Positions 42,712-50,943 are shown, numbered from the stretch's first letter. The stretch is DNA of 64,000 nucleotides from Rhodobacter huangdaonensis (GCF_004022465.1 NZ_SAVA01000004.1:62001-126000); one strand, 5' to 3'. Notes: generated by a model from the sequence alone, not told the origin. Made by a program: numbers and translations.

Positions 42712-42792
42712 CGGGGTTTCTCCTCCGCGCCATCAACACTCGCTTAACGGCGAATCATTTAAGAAAACCTTTCAGAAACAAGGGAGGCCGGA

Positions 42793-44115
42793 ATGGCGTC
42801 GGCAGGGCTCGAGCGGTTGCGTGCGGAGATCGCGGAGATTGCGGCGCTGTGCCCGGTGGGGCGGGTGCGGGCCGTGGGCGGTGGCACGATCGAGGCGGGC
42901 GGGCTGTCGGTGCGGGCGTGTCTTGGCGACCGGGCGCAGATCCGCAGTCGCGCCGGAAAGCTCTTCGGCGCCGAGGTGATCGGGCTGCGGCCCGAGACGG
43001 TGACGCTGCTGGCCGATTGCGCGCCCGAGGGGGTGTCGATCGGCGATGCGGTCGAGGTGCTCGGCCAGACCGGCATCGCCCCCGACGACAGCTGGATCGG
43101 CCGGGTGATCGACCCGTTCGGCCGCCCGCTCGACGGCCGGCCGATTTTGCGCGGCACCGCCGAGCGGCCGTTGCGCGCCGACCCGCCGCACGCTGCGCAG
43201 CGCCGCCGTCTGGGCGCGCGGCTGGAAACCGGGCAATCGGTGTTCAACACGCTGCTGCCCCTGGTGCGGGGCCAGCGTATCGGCCTGTTTGCGGGCTCGG
43301 GCGTGGGCAAGTCCTCGCTGCTGGCGAAATTCGCGCGCGGGGTGGCGGCCGATGTCGTCGTCATCGCGCTGGTCGGCGAGCGCGGGCGCGAGCTGCGCGA
43401 ATTCGTCGAGAAGGTGCTTGGCCCCGAGGGAATGGCGCGCTCGGTGATCGTCGCCGCCACCTCGGACCAGTCGCCGCTGGTGCGCCGCCGCTGTGCCTGG
43501 GCGGCGATGGCGGTGGCCGAGCATTTCCGCGATGCGGGCCGGCAGGTGCTGTTCCTTGCCGACAGCGTCACCCGCTTCGCCGAGGCACATCGCGAGGTGG
43601 CGCTGGCCGCGGGCGAACCGCCGAGCCTGCGCGGCTATCCGCCCTCGACCGCGCATCAGATCATGGCGCTGGCTGAACGCTCGGGGCCGGGGCCCGAGGG
43701 CGCGGGCGACATCACCGCGGTGTTCTCGGTGCTGGTTGCGGGCTCGGACATGGAGGAGCCGGTCGCCGACATCCTGCGCGGCACGCTTGACGGCCACGTC
43801 GTGCTCGACCGCACCATCGCCGAGCGCGGCCGCTTTCCGGCGGTGGACCTGCTGCGCTCGGTCTCGCGCGCGCTGCCCGATGCGGCGACCCCGGCCGAGA
43901 ATGCGCTGATCGCGCGGGCGCGGCGGCTGCTGGGCGCCTATGACCGGGCCGAGCTGATGATTCAGGCGGGGCTTTACGCCGCGGGCTCGGATCCGGTGAT
44001 CGATGCCGCAATCCGGGTCTGGCCGGCGCTTGACGGCTTCATCGCCCGTGACGAGCCCGATGACACCGCCGCGAGTTTCACCACGCTTGCCGCGATTCTG
44101 GCCGAGACCCCCTGA
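42793..44115 (+). CDS. fliI: FliI, flagellum-specific export ATPase
   Basis: 440 residues, F1-beta-like. Walker A GSGVGKSS at 168-175, Walker B VLFLADSVTRFAEAHRE, and the conserved ERGRELREFVE and GEPPSLRGYPPSTAHQI segments. Hexameric ATPase that energises export with FliH and FliJ. The Shine-Dalgarno GGGAGG precedes the ATG. Single gene here; fliH is not adjacent. Confidence 0.97.
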   Translation: MASAGLERLRAEIAEIAALCPVGRVRAVGGGTIEAGGLSVRACLGDRAQIRSRAGKLFGAEVIGLRPETVTLLADCAPEGVSIGDAVEVLGQTGIAPDDSWIGRVIDPFGRPLDGRPILRGTAERPLRADPPHAAQRRRLGARLETGQSVFNTLLPLVRGQRIGLFAGSGVGKSSLLAKFARGVAADVVVIALVGERGRELREFVEKVLGPEGMARSVIVAATSDQSPLVRRRCAWAAMAVAEHFRDAGRQVLFLADSVTRFAEAHREVALAAGEPPSLRGYPPSTAHQIMALAERSGPGPEGAGDITAVFSVLVAGSDMEEPVADILRGTLDGHVVLDRTIAERGRFPAVDLLRSVSRALPDAATPAENALIARARRLLGAYDRAELMIQAGLYAAGSDPVIDAAIRVWPALDGFIARDEPDDTAASFTTLAAILAETP

Positions 44116-44132
44116 GAGCACGCGAAGCCGAG

Positions 44133-44161
44133 TTGACGCCTCCGGGGGCCGGTCCTAGCAT
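44133..44161 (+). promoter_or_regulatory. Promoter of the GSCFA/SGNH gene pair
   Basis: TTGACG (44133-44138), 17-base spacer, TAGCAT (44156-44161), 35 bases upstream of the GSCFA-gene start. One of the better matches to a housekeeping promoter in the window. Confidence 0.6.
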
Positions 44162-44196
44162 CGCCCTGGTTCGTTCAGTGTTTTCGGTGGAGTAGC

Positions 44197-45285
44197 ATGG
44201 TCGAGAAATCCGACAACCCTTACCGGCATTTGCCGGCCAAGGCCTTCTGGCGCACGGGCGTCGCCGAGGCCGGCCTCTTCGGTCTCTCGGGGCTCTGGTC
44301 CTCGGCCTGGACGCTGCCTGCGGATGCGCAGTTCGCCACCTTCGGCTCCTGCTTTGCCCAGCACATCAGCCGCGCGCTCATCAGCCGCAAGATGAACTGG
44401 CTGAACGCCGAGCCGGCACCGGGCCGCACCCCGCCGGAACTCGCGCAGAAATACAATTACGGCGTGTTCTCGGCGCGCACCGGCAACATCTACACCGCGG
44501 CGCAGCTGCTGATCTGGGCGCGGCTCGCGAGCGGCGCGGCGGGTGCGGACAGCGTCGAATACTGGACCGACGGCGACGGTCTCGTGCATGACATGCTGCG
44601 CCCGAAGATCGAGCCGCAGGGCTTCGTGTCGCGCAAGGAGGCCGAGGCCTCGGTCGCCTCGACCGCCCGCGCCTTTGCCCGCTGCATCACCGAGGCGGAC
44701 GTGCTGGTCTTCACCCTGGGTCTCACCGAGGGCTGGATCAACACCGCGACCGGGCAGAGCTATTCGATCTGCCCGGGCACCGGCGTCGGCACCTTCGACG
44801 AGGGCGTGCATGCCTTCCATAACTACACCTACCCCGAGATCCTGCGCGATCTCGAGGCGGCCTTGCAGATCATGTGGCAGATGAACCCGGGGCTGCATGT
44901 TCTGCTGACCGTCTCGCCGGTGCCGCTGGTCGCGACCGCCTCGGGCGATCACGTCCTCGTCGCGACGCAATATTCGAAATCGGTGCTGCGGGCGGTGGCG
45001 GGGGACATGGCGCACAGCCATGCGCAGGTGGATTACTTCCCGTCCTACGAGATCATTGCCGCGCCCTCCTCGCGCGGGACCTTCTTCGAGCCGAACATGC
45101 GCGCCATCGCCCATGACGGCGTCGATCTGGTGATGCGGCATTTCTTTGCCGGGCTGGACCTTTCGGCACCGGCGCGGCGGGCGGGGGCGGGCGGCGATGC
45201 CGGCCGCGCCGCCGTCGAGGCACAGATGCAGGCCGAGGAACTGGTCTGCGAGGAAATGCTGCTGGAGACCTTCAATGAGCGCTAA
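44197..45285 (+). CDS. GSCFA-domain protein
   Basis: 362 residues with the family signature FGSCFAQHISRAL (GSCFA at 50-54). Further conserved-looking stretches are TLGLTEGWIN, FHNYTYPEILRDLEAAL, LTVSPVPLVATASGDHVLVATQYSKSVLRAVAGDMA and FFEPNMRAIAHDG. GSCFA proteins belong to the SGNH-hydrolase-like group; the Ser and Cys of GSCFA lie where the GDSL nucleophile would be. Biochemical role unknown, perhaps acyl or phospho-ester chemistry on a glycan. It overlaps the next gene by 11 bases. Confidence 0.9.
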   Translation: MVEKSDNPYRHLPAKAFWRTGVAEAGLFGLSGLWSSAWTLPADAQFATFGSCFAQHISRALISRKMNWLNAEPAPGRTPPELAQKYNYGVFSARTGNIYTAAQLLIWARLASGAAGADSVEYWTDGDGLVHDMLRPKIEPQGFVSRKEAEASVASTARAFARCITEADVLVFTLGLTEGWINTATGQSYSICPGTGVGTFDEGVHAFHNYTYPEILRDLEAALQIMWQMNPGLHVLLTVSPVPLVATASGDHVLVATQYSKSVLRAVAGDMAHSHAQVDYFPSYEIIAAPSSRGTFFEPNMRAIAHDGVDLVMRHFFAGLDLSAPARRAGAGGDAGRAAVEAQMQAEELVCEEMLLETFNER

Positions 45286-45952
45286 GCCCGACCTGCTGAT
45301 CCTCGGCGACAGCCACGCCATCGCGCTGAAACAGGGCGCGGATCTTCTGGGCCTGCCGGCCGAGGAGCTGCAATTCTCCGGTGCCGGCTGGCACGACCAG
45401 CGCTTTGCGCTTGGCGAGAACGGGCTCGAGGTGCGGGGCATTCCGCGCGCTGCGGGCCAGCTGCGCGCGCTGCGCGAGAAGCTCGGTGTCGCCGATGTCT
45501 TCGCCTCGGGGATTCCGGTGCTGACCACGGTGGGCTTCCACCTTGGCCGGCTGGTGCCGCCGTTCGGCTGGAACGGCCATCAGGTGCAGGAGGACGACGC
45601 CGCCGAGATCACCGAAGGGCTGACCGCCTCGCGCGCCTTCGCGCGGGACTATGTGCAGCACTACCGGCGACGGCATTTCCGGCTGTTGCGCCGCCTTGCG
45701 CGGCTGACGACGCTGATCGTCGTGGTGCCGCCGCGGGTGCATGACCGGCCGAATTACGACAGCTTCACCCGCATCATCGTCGGGGATCTGCGCGGCGTCG
45801 GCCTGACCGTCTATGATCCGGCCGAGGATCTGGCGGGAGAGGACGGTTTCCTGCCGGACAACCTGATGGCGGAAGATGGCATTCACGCCACGGCGGAATG
45901 CGGCGCGATGATGATTGCGGCGATGCGTGCGCAGGGGCTGCTGGCGGCCTGA
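45275..45952 (+). CDS. SGNH/GDSL-like hydrolase
   Basis: 225 residues, no signal peptide. Block I ILGDSHAIALK with the candidate nucleophile Ser13 and block V EDGIHATAECG with Asp201 and His204 make a plausible SGNH triad; VVVPPRVHDRPNYDSF lies between. The start ATG lies inside the end of the GSCFA gene, so the two are translationally coupled and probably act together. Substrate unknown. Confidence 0.78.
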   Translation: MSAKPDLLILGDSHAIALKQGADLLGLPAEELQFSGAGWHDQRFALGENGLEVRGIPRAAGQLRALREKLGVADVFASGIPVLTTVGFHLGRLVPPFGWNGHQVQEDDAAEITEGLTASRAFARDYVQHYRRRHFRLLRRLARLTTLIVVVPPRVHDRPNYDSFTRIIVGDLRGVGLTVYDPAEDLAGEDGFLPDNLMAEDGIHATAECGAMMIAAMRAQGLLAA

Positions 45953-45969
45953 GGCGCGGGCCGCGCGGT

Positions 45970-46437
45970 TCAGGCGCGGTGATAGGGCGTGCCGGCGAGG
46001 ATCTGGCCGGCACGGTACAGCTGTTCGGCCAGCATCACCCGCACCAGCATGTGCGGCCAGACCATCCGCCCGAAGCTGAGCGACCAGTCGGCCTTGGCGC
46101 GCAGCGCGGGGGCGATGCCGTCGGCGCCGCCGATGACGAAGGCAAGGTCGCGCCCGGCATCGCGCCAGCCCGCAACCCGCGCCGCGAATTCGGGCGACGA
46201 GACCAGATCGCCGCGCTCGTCGAGCGTGACCAGCACCGCGCCGGCGGGGATCGCGCGCTCGAGCAGCGCCGCCTCCGCCTCCATCCCGAGGTTCTTCTTG
46301 TCCTCGACCTCGACGACCGAGGCCGGGCCCAGTCCGAAGGACCGCCCGGCCTTGGAAAACCGTTCGAGATAGTCAGAGATCAGCTCGAGCTCGGACCCCT
46401 TGCGCAGCCGGCCGACCGCGCAGACCGTCACCTTCAT
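45970..46437 (-). CDS. rlmH: RlmH, 23S rRNA pseudouridine-1915 N3-methyltransferase
   Basis: 155 residues, SPOUT fold. The conserved FVIGGADGIAP knot and the C-terminal LSFGRMVWPHMLVRVMLAEQLYRAGQILAGTPYHR are diagnostic. It methylates helix 69 of 70S ribosomes. It follows rsfS by 6 bases, the usual rsfS-rlmH pairing. Confidence 0.97.
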   Translation of the reverse strand: MKVTVCAVGRLRKGSELELISDYLERFSKAGRSFGLGPASVVEVEDKKNLGMEAEAALLERAIPAGAVLVTLDERGDLVSSPEFAARVAGWRDAGRDLAFVIGGADGIAPALRAKADWSLSFGRMVWPHMLVRVMLAEQLYRAGQILAGTPYHRA

Positions 46438-46443
46438 CGCCGG

Positions 46444-46806
46444 TCAGACGTGGGAGCCCGAAGGCATCCACATCTTCTCGAGCTGGTAGAACTCGCGCAC
46501 TTCGGGGCGGAACACGTGGACGATGACGTCCTGCGTGTCGATCAGGACCCAGTCGCCCTGATCCTTGCCCTCGATCTTGCTGTTGCGACCGAAGTCCTCC
46601 TTCAGCCGCTCGACCAGCTTCTCGGCGATGGCGCCGACCTGGCGCGAGCTGCGGCCCGAGCAGATCACCATGTAATCCGCGATCGAGGACCGGCCGCGCA
46701 GGTCGATCGTGACGATGTCTTCCGCCTTGTCGTCCTCGAGAGAAGAGATCACGCGGGCCAGAATCTGGTCGCTCGTGACGTCGGCCCCGGCAAGTTTGGT
46801 GCTCAT
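46444..46806 (-). CDS. rsfS: RsfS, ribosomal silencing factor
   Basis: 120 residues with the RsfS core ISSLEDDKAEDIVTIDLRGRSSIADYMVICSGRSSRQVGAIAEKLVERL and WVLIDTQDVIVHVFRPEVREFYQLEKMW. It binds uL14 and blocks subunit joining in starvation. The start MSTKLAGADV is used; the predicted promoter at 46916-46944 and an overlapping 19-codon ORF with a strong ribosome binding site precede it, so rsfS translation is probably coupled to that ORF. Confidence 0.95.
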   Translation of the reverse strand: MSTKLAGADVTSDQILARVISSLEDDKAEDIVTIDLRGRSSIADYMVICSGRSSRQVGAIAEKLVERLKEDFGRNSKIEGKDQGDWVLIDTQDVIVHVFRPEVREFYQLEKMWMPSGSHV

Positions 46807-46862
46807 GGGTGCCGCCTTTGCGCCCGATACAGCGGACGCGACTGAGAGATGAGACAGGACAT
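46803..46862 (-). CDS. 19-codon upstream ORF coupled to rsfS
   Basis: Minus-strand ORF of 19 residues (MSCLISQSRPLYRAQRRHP) with GGAGGACA directly before its ATG. Its TGA stop overlaps the rsfS ATG as ATGA. It lies in the leader of the rsfS transcript predicted from the promoter at 46916-46944. The rsfS ATG itself has no good Shine-Dalgarno sequence. Translation and conservation are untested. Confidence 0.45.
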   Translation of the reverse strand: MSCLISQSRPLYRAQRRHP

Positions 46863-46915
46863 TGTCCTCCGAAGGGTTCGCGCGCCGCCTCCGCCCCGGC
46901 GCGGGGCACGCTGAA

Positions 46916-46944
46916 AATGTAACATCGCGCCCCTCAAATCTCAA
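46916..46944 (-). promoter_or_regulatory. Promoter of the rsfS-rlmH operon
   Basis: On the minus strand TTGAGA (46939-46944), 17-base spacer, TACATT (46916-46921). It would start transcription near 46909, giving a leader of about 100 bases before rsfS that contains the 19-codon ORF. Confidence 0.55.
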
Positions 46945-47037
46945 CCGATCGGGAACGCAGCCATGGCCGGCTCTGCGATTTGGGGCCGAATGTCAACCCC
47001 TGCGGCCAGTGCCGGGCCGCGGCGGGCAGAGATTTTC

Positions 47038-47066
47038 TTGCCTGAGAGCCGCCGATCGCCTATATC
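47038..47066 (+). promoter_or_regulatory. Promoter of the leuC leader
   Basis: TTGCCT (47038-47043), 17-base spacer, TATATC (47061-47066). The expected start of transcription falls at about 47073-47075, on or next to the ATG of the 28-codon ORF at 47074. Confidence 0.55.
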
Positions 47067-47073
47067 GCCGGGC

Positions 47074-47160
47074 ATGATCACCGTTTTCGACATGGATGAC
47101 CGCGCTCGGCTGAAAGAGCGCTTCTACGGCGAAAGCCGCTCCATCCTCGCCCGACTTTGA
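47074..47160 (+). CDS. 28-codon ORF in the leuC leader, possibly leaderless
   Basis: 28 residues (begins MITVFDMDDRARLKERFYGE, ends SILARL). Its ATG coincides with the predicted transcription start, leaving no room for a Shine-Dalgarno sequence, so it would be translated as a leaderless message. The last codons are ATC CTC GCC CGA CTT, with Leu and rare codons, and a hairpin (47164-47179) follows 3 bases after the stop. This resembles an attenuation leader, though it is not Leu-rich. leuC starts 103 bases downstream. Confidence 0.45.
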   Translation: MITVFDMDDRARLKERFYGESRSILARL

Positions 47161-47163
47161 TGT

Positions 47164-47179
47164 CGGCGCGGGGGCGCCG
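47164..47179 (+). promoter_or_regulatory. Hairpin between the leader ORF and leuC
   Basis: Six-bp perfect stem CGGCGC (47164-47169) and GCGCCG (47174-47179), four-G loop, directly after the leader ORF stop. No T run follows, so if it acts in attenuation it is not a simple terminator. Confidence 0.4.
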
Positions 47180-47262
47180 TGTTGCGTCCCTGTCGCCCGC
47201 GGCCGCGCCCTGTGCGCCCGGCCGCCCGCCCGATCCGTTACAAGCCATCGAAAGAGAGAGCC

Positions 47263-48669
47263 ATGTCCGCTCCGAAGACCCTCTATGACAAGATCTGGGA
47301 TGCCCACGTCGTCTCTGAAGACGCCGACGGCACCTGCCTGCTCTACATCGACCGCCATCTCGTGCACGAGGTGACCAGCCCGCAGGCCTTCGAGGGGCTG
47401 CGTCTGGCCGGCCGCAAGGTGCGCGCGCCGGAAAAGACCATCGCCGTTCCCGACCACAATGTTCCGACCACCCCCGACCGCGAGCAGGGGATCAAGAACG
47501 AGGAAAGCCGGATCCAGGTCGAGGCGCTCGACAAGAACGCCAGGGACTTCGGCATCAACTACTACCCGGTTTCCGACATCCGTCAGGGTATCGTGCACAT
47601 CGTCGGGCCCGAGCAGGGCTGGACGCTGCCGGGGATGACCGTGGTCTGTGGTGACAGCCACACCGCGACGCATGGCGCCTTCGGCTCGCTCGCCCACGGC
47701 ATCGGCACCTCGGAGGTCGAGCACGTTCTGGCGACGCAGACGCTGATCCAGAAGAAGTCGAAGAACATGAAGGTGGAAATCACCGGCAAGCTGCGTCCGG
47801 GCGTCACCGCCAAGGACATCACCCTTGCGGTGATCGGCAAGACCGGCACCGCCGGCGGCACCGGCCATGTCATCGAATATTGCGGCGAGGCGATCCGCGA
47901 TCTGTCGATGGAAGGCCGGATGACGGTGTGCAACATGGCGATCGAAGGCGGCGCCCGCGCCGGGCTGATCGCCCCCGACGAGACCACCTTCGAGTATATC
48001 AAGGGCCGTCCGCACGCGCCGAAGGGCGCGCAGTTCGAGGCCGCGCTGAGCTGGTGGAAGACCCTCTTCACCGACGAGGGCGCGCATTTCGACAAGGTCG
48101 TCACCCTCAAGGGCGAAGAGATCGAGCCGGTGGTGACCTGGGGCACCTCGCCCGAGGACGTGCTGCCGATCTCGGGCGTGGTGCCCGCGCCCGAGGACTT
48201 CCACGGCGGCAAGGTCGAGGCGGCGAAGCGCTCGCTCGACTACATGGGGCTGACGCCCGGCATGAAGCTGACCGACATCGCCATCGACACCGTCTTCATC
48301 GGTTCGTGCACCAACGGCCGGATCGAGGATCTGCGCGCCGCGGCCGAGATCGTGAAGGGCAAGAAGGTCAAGGACGGCATGCGCGCCATGGTCGTGCCCG
48401 GCTCGGGTCTCGTCCGGCTGCAGGCGGAAGAGGAAGGCCTTGCGCAGATCTTCATCGACGCGGGCTTTGAGTGGCGGCTTGCCGGCTGCTCGATGTGCCT
48501 CGCGATGAACCCGGACCAGCTGAGCCCGGGCGAGCGCTGCGCCTCGACCTCGAACCGCAACTTCGAGGGCCGTCAGGGCCGCAACGGCCGCACCCACCTC
48601 GTCTCGCCGGCGATGGCGGCGGCGGCGGCGATCACCGGCCATCTGACCGACGTACGGGAATTGATGTGA
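47263..48669 (+). CDS. leuC: 3-isopropylmalate dehydratase, large subunit
   Basis: 468 residues, aconitase family. The [4Fe-4S] ligands are Cys349 in FIGSCTNGR and Cys409/Cys412 in GCSMC; VVCGDSHTATHGAFGSLAHGIGTSEVEHVLATQT carries active-site residues. With LeuD it converts 2- to 3-isopropylmalate in leucine synthesis. Start MSAPKTLYDKIWD preceded by AAAGAGAGAG. A 28-codon ORF and hairpin lie in the leader; an HdeD-like gene separates it from leuD. Confidence 0.98.
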   Translation: MSAPKTLYDKIWDAHVVSEDADGTCLLYIDRHLVHEVTSPQAFEGLRLAGRKVRAPEKTIAVPDHNVPTTPDREQGIKNEESRIQVEALDKNARDFGINYYPVSDIRQGIVHIVGPEQGWTLPGMTVVCGDSHTATHGAFGSLAHGIGTSEVEHVLATQTLIQKKSKNMKVEITGKLRPGVTAKDITLAVIGKTGTAGGTGHVIEYCGEAIRDLSMEGRMTVCNMAIEGGARAGLIAPDETTFEYIKGRPHAPKGAQFEAALSWWKTLFTDEGAHFDKVVTLKGEEIEPVVTWGTSPEDVLPISGVVPAPEDFHGGKVEAAKRSLDYMGLTPGMKLTDIAIDTVFIGSCTNGRIEDLRAAAEIVKGKKVKDGMRAMVVPGSGLVRLQAEEEGLAQIFIDAGFEWRLAGCSMCLAMNPDQLSPGERCASTSNRNFEGRQGRNGRTHLVSPAMAAAAAITGHLTDVRELM

Positions 48670-48719
48670 ACATCGGGCGGATGCGGTAAGCTGCCGGCAA
48701 ACCTCATAGGAGTGGACCC

Positions 48720-49241
48720 ATGAAAGGCACGACTTCCCTTTTCGTCGCTGGCACGCTCGCCCTTCTGGGCGGGCTTGTCGCGATCCTGTTCCCGCTGCCC
48801 GCCTCGCTTGCCGTGGCGGTCTTCGTGGGCTGGATGTTCCTGCTCAGCGGCGTCTTCGCGCTCTGGGCCGGGTTCTCGGACAAAACGATCCCGGCGCGCG
48901 GCTGGCTGATGGGCTTTGGCCTGCTCGACCTCGTGGTCGGGGTCTGGATCCTGGCGCATCCGCTTGCCGGGCTGGTGTCGCTGACCATCGTGGTGGGCGC
49001 GCTGTTCTTTGCCTCGGGCATCGGGCGGCTGATCGTGGCCTTCTCCTTCACCGGCACCTCGACCTTCTGGACGATGCTGCTCTCGGGCCTCATCTCCGGC
49101 GGGCTTGGCCTCTTCATCCTGTTCACTGTCCCGGAATCGAGCCCGATCCTGCTCGGCACGCTGCTGGCTGTCGAACTGGTGGTGATCGGCTCTTCCCTCA
49201 TTGCTCTGGGCGTCGCGCTCAGGAAAATCGGAAAAGACTGA
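48720..49241 (+). CDS. HdeD-family (DUF308) membrane protein
   Basis: 173 residues, six transmembrane helices arranged as repeated hairpins (SLFVAGTLALLGGLVAILFP, AVAVFVGWMFLLSGVFALWAGF, WLMGFGLLDLVVGVWILAHP, LVSLTIVVGALFFASGIGRLI, FWTMLLSGLISGGLGLFILF, TLLAVELVVIGSSLIALGVAL), the DUF308/HdeD fold. E. coli HdeD is an acid-resistance membrane protein; the role here is unknown. It sits between leuC (50 bases upstream) and leuD (2 bases downstream), so leuD translation is likely coupled to it. Confidence 0.88.
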   Translation: MKGTTSLFVAGTLALLGGLVAILFPLPASLAVAVFVGWMFLLSGVFALWAGFSDKTIPARGWLMGFGLLDLVVGVWILAHPLAGLVSLTIVVGALFFASGIGRLIVAFSFTGTSTFWTMLLSGLISGGLGLFILFTVPESSPILLGTLLAVELVVIGSSLIALGVALRKIGKD

Positions 49242-49243
49242 AA

Positions 49244-49849
49244 ATGCAGAAATTCTCGAAACTCACCGGGATCGCGGCACCGATGCCGCTGGTCAACATC
49301 GACACCGACATGATCATCCCGAAAGGCTTTCTGAAGACGATCAAGCGCACCGGGCTTGGCGTGCACGCCTTCGACGAGATGCGCTACACCCTCGACGGCG
49401 CGGAAAAGCCCGACTTCGTGCTGAACAAGCCGCAGTATCGCAACGCGGAGATCCTCGTCACCGGCGACAACTTCGGCTGCGGCTCCTCGCGCGAGCACGC
49501 GCCCTGGGCGCTCGCCGATTTCGGCATCAAGGCGATCGTCTCGACCTCCTTCGCCGACATCTTCTTCAACAACTGCTTCAAGAACGGCATGCTGCCGATC
49601 GTGCTGCCGCAGGAGCAGGTCGATCTGCTGATGAAAGACGCCGAGAAGGGCTCGAACGCGCGGATGACGGTCGATCTCGAGGCGCAGGAGATCACCACCT
49701 CGGACGGCGTGGTGATTCCCTTCGAGATCGACCCGTTCAAGAAGCATTGCCTGCTGAACGGTCTCGACGACATCGGGCTGACGCTGGAAAAGGTCGCCGC
49801 GATCGACACCTTCGAGTCGCAGGCCGCGCAGTCGCGCCCCTGGGTCTGA
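49244..49849 (+). CDS. leuD: 3-isopropylmalate dehydratase, small subunit
   Basis: 201 residues, swivel domain of the LeuCD dehydratase. NIDTDMIIPKGFLKTIKRTGLG near 18-39, TGDNFGCGSSREHAPWALADFGIKAIVSTSFADIFFNNCFKNG and IDPFKKHCLLNGLDDIGLTL are all conserved. It starts 2 bases after the HdeD-like gene. A rho-independent terminator follows at 49887-49916. Confidence 0.98.
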   Translation: MQKFSKLTGIAAPMPLVNIDTDMIIPKGFLKTIKRTGLGVHAFDEMRYTLDGAEKPDFVLNKPQYRNAEILVTGDNFGCGSSREHAPWALADFGIKAIVSTSFADIFFNNCFKNGMLPIVLPQEQVDLLMKDAEKGSNARMTVDLEAQEITTSDGVVIPFEIDPFKKHCLLNGLDDIGLTLEKVAAIDTFESQAAQSRPWV

Positions 49850-49886
49850 CCCTTCTGGTGGCTGCAAGCCCTTGAAACACAAGATC

Positions 49887-49916
49887 AAGGCCGTCCTCCG
49901 GGGCGGCCTTATTTTT
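49887..49916 (+). terminator. Rho-independent terminator after leuD
   Basis: Ten-bp stem with one G-T pair (49887-49896 and 49901-49910), TCCG loop, then ATTTTT. It ends the leuC-hdeD-leuD transcript. Confidence 0.88.
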
Positions 49917-50115
49917 GCGCTGCATTTGATGTAATACCGCACCAGTTCCCGCGGCAAATGGCCTGATTGCCGCGCCATTGATGAAGCAGACATTGCCAGC
50001 CGAGGCGAAAATGGACAAAATCAAGGCAAGAATGAGGCAGTCCGTCATAATCGGCGGGTCCAGACGGCAAAACCCCGGCATCCGATCGGGGGCGCGGAAG
50101 GCAAAGGGCAGTATC

Positions 50116-50943
50116 GTGGTTTCTCGCTATGCAGGTGCATTGCTGCGGGCGTTGCTCGTGGCGTGGGTGGTGTCCATTCCATCGCTGACACTATCCATCG
50201 TCAGCGACGATTCCATCCAGATTGTCGCCCTCGTCTCCTTCTTTGCCGCCGCGATCACCTTCTTCGAATATGCCGCGGTCTATCCCGGTCTGATCGAGTT
50301 CCGCGACGCGCCGCCCTACAACCGCGTCCGCTTCATCGCCCTTTTCGCCATGGTGACGCTGCTTTCGGTGACCGCGCTCGCACAGGTCGAGCCCTCGACA
50401 CTGTCGCAATTCGTCTATGTGCTCGGCGCGATGATGGCACGCTCGGTCGATATCCCCTACAGCCCGGTGCGGCTTCTGGTGCTGATCCTGCCCGAGGACG
50501 CCCCCGCCGCGCGCATCGAGGCGCTGCGCACCGCGGCCGGCATCGCCTACATGACGGCGCTGATCGCACTTGGCTATTTCGTGGTGATGATCCGGGCGCT
50601 CGGCTGGCCGAAGGCGCAGGGCAGCTTCAACGTCTGGGTGAACCTGCCCACCTTCGAGCCGACGGCGGGCGCCGATGTGGTGGAACGGCTGCGCCGCGAC
50701 GCCTGGTTCAACATCTCGCTGGGCTTCCTTCTGCCCTTCCTCGTGCCGGTGGTGATCAAGGCAGTCTCCGTCTCGATCTCGCCGGTCACGCTCGACAATC
50801 CGCTGACGATGATCTGGACGGTGACGGCATGGGCATTCCTTCCGGCAAGCCTTTTCATGCGCGGCATCGCGGTCGGCCGGATCGCGCAGATGATCGAGGA
50901 CAAGCGCCGCGAGGCGGGCGCCGCCGGTCTGCTGCCGGCCTGA
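50116..50943 (+). CDS. Multi-pass membrane protein, function unknown
   Basis: 275 residues with about six hydrophobic segments (ALLRALLVAWVVSIPSLTLS, QIVALVSFFAAAITFFEYAA, FIALFAMVTLLSVTALA, AAGIAYMTALIALGYFVVMI, ISLGFLLPFLVPVVIKAVS, WTVTAWAFLPASLFMRG) and a short hydrophilic loop. GTG start used because the preceding residues are basic and low in hydrophobicity; an upstream start as far as 49978 is possible. I do not recognise the family. It lies between leuD and leuB and overlaps the next gene's probable start. Confidence 0.7.
   Translation: MVSRYAGALLRALLVAWVVSIPSLTLSIVSDDSIQIVALVSFFAAAITFFEYAAVYPGLIEFRDAPPYNRVRFIALFAMVTLLSVTALAQVEPSTLSQFVYVLGAMMARSVDIPYSPVRLLVLILPEDAPAARIEALRTAAGIAYMTALIALGYFVVMIRALGWPKAQGSFNVWVNLPTFEPTAGADVVERLRRDAWFNISLGFLLPFLVPVVIKAVSVSISPVTLDNPLTMIWTVTAWAFLPASLFMRGIAVGRIAQMIEDKRREAGAAGLLPA

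Noticed and set aside
42743..42763. TTAA repeats before flgB/fliI as a CtrA box.
   Set aside because: The spacing between the TTAA elements is 11 bases, not 7, so it does not match the CtrA consensus.
42237..43676. A long plus-strand frame across flgB and fliI.
   Set aside because: It runs in another frame of fliI and antisense to flgB, both of which show complete family motifs.
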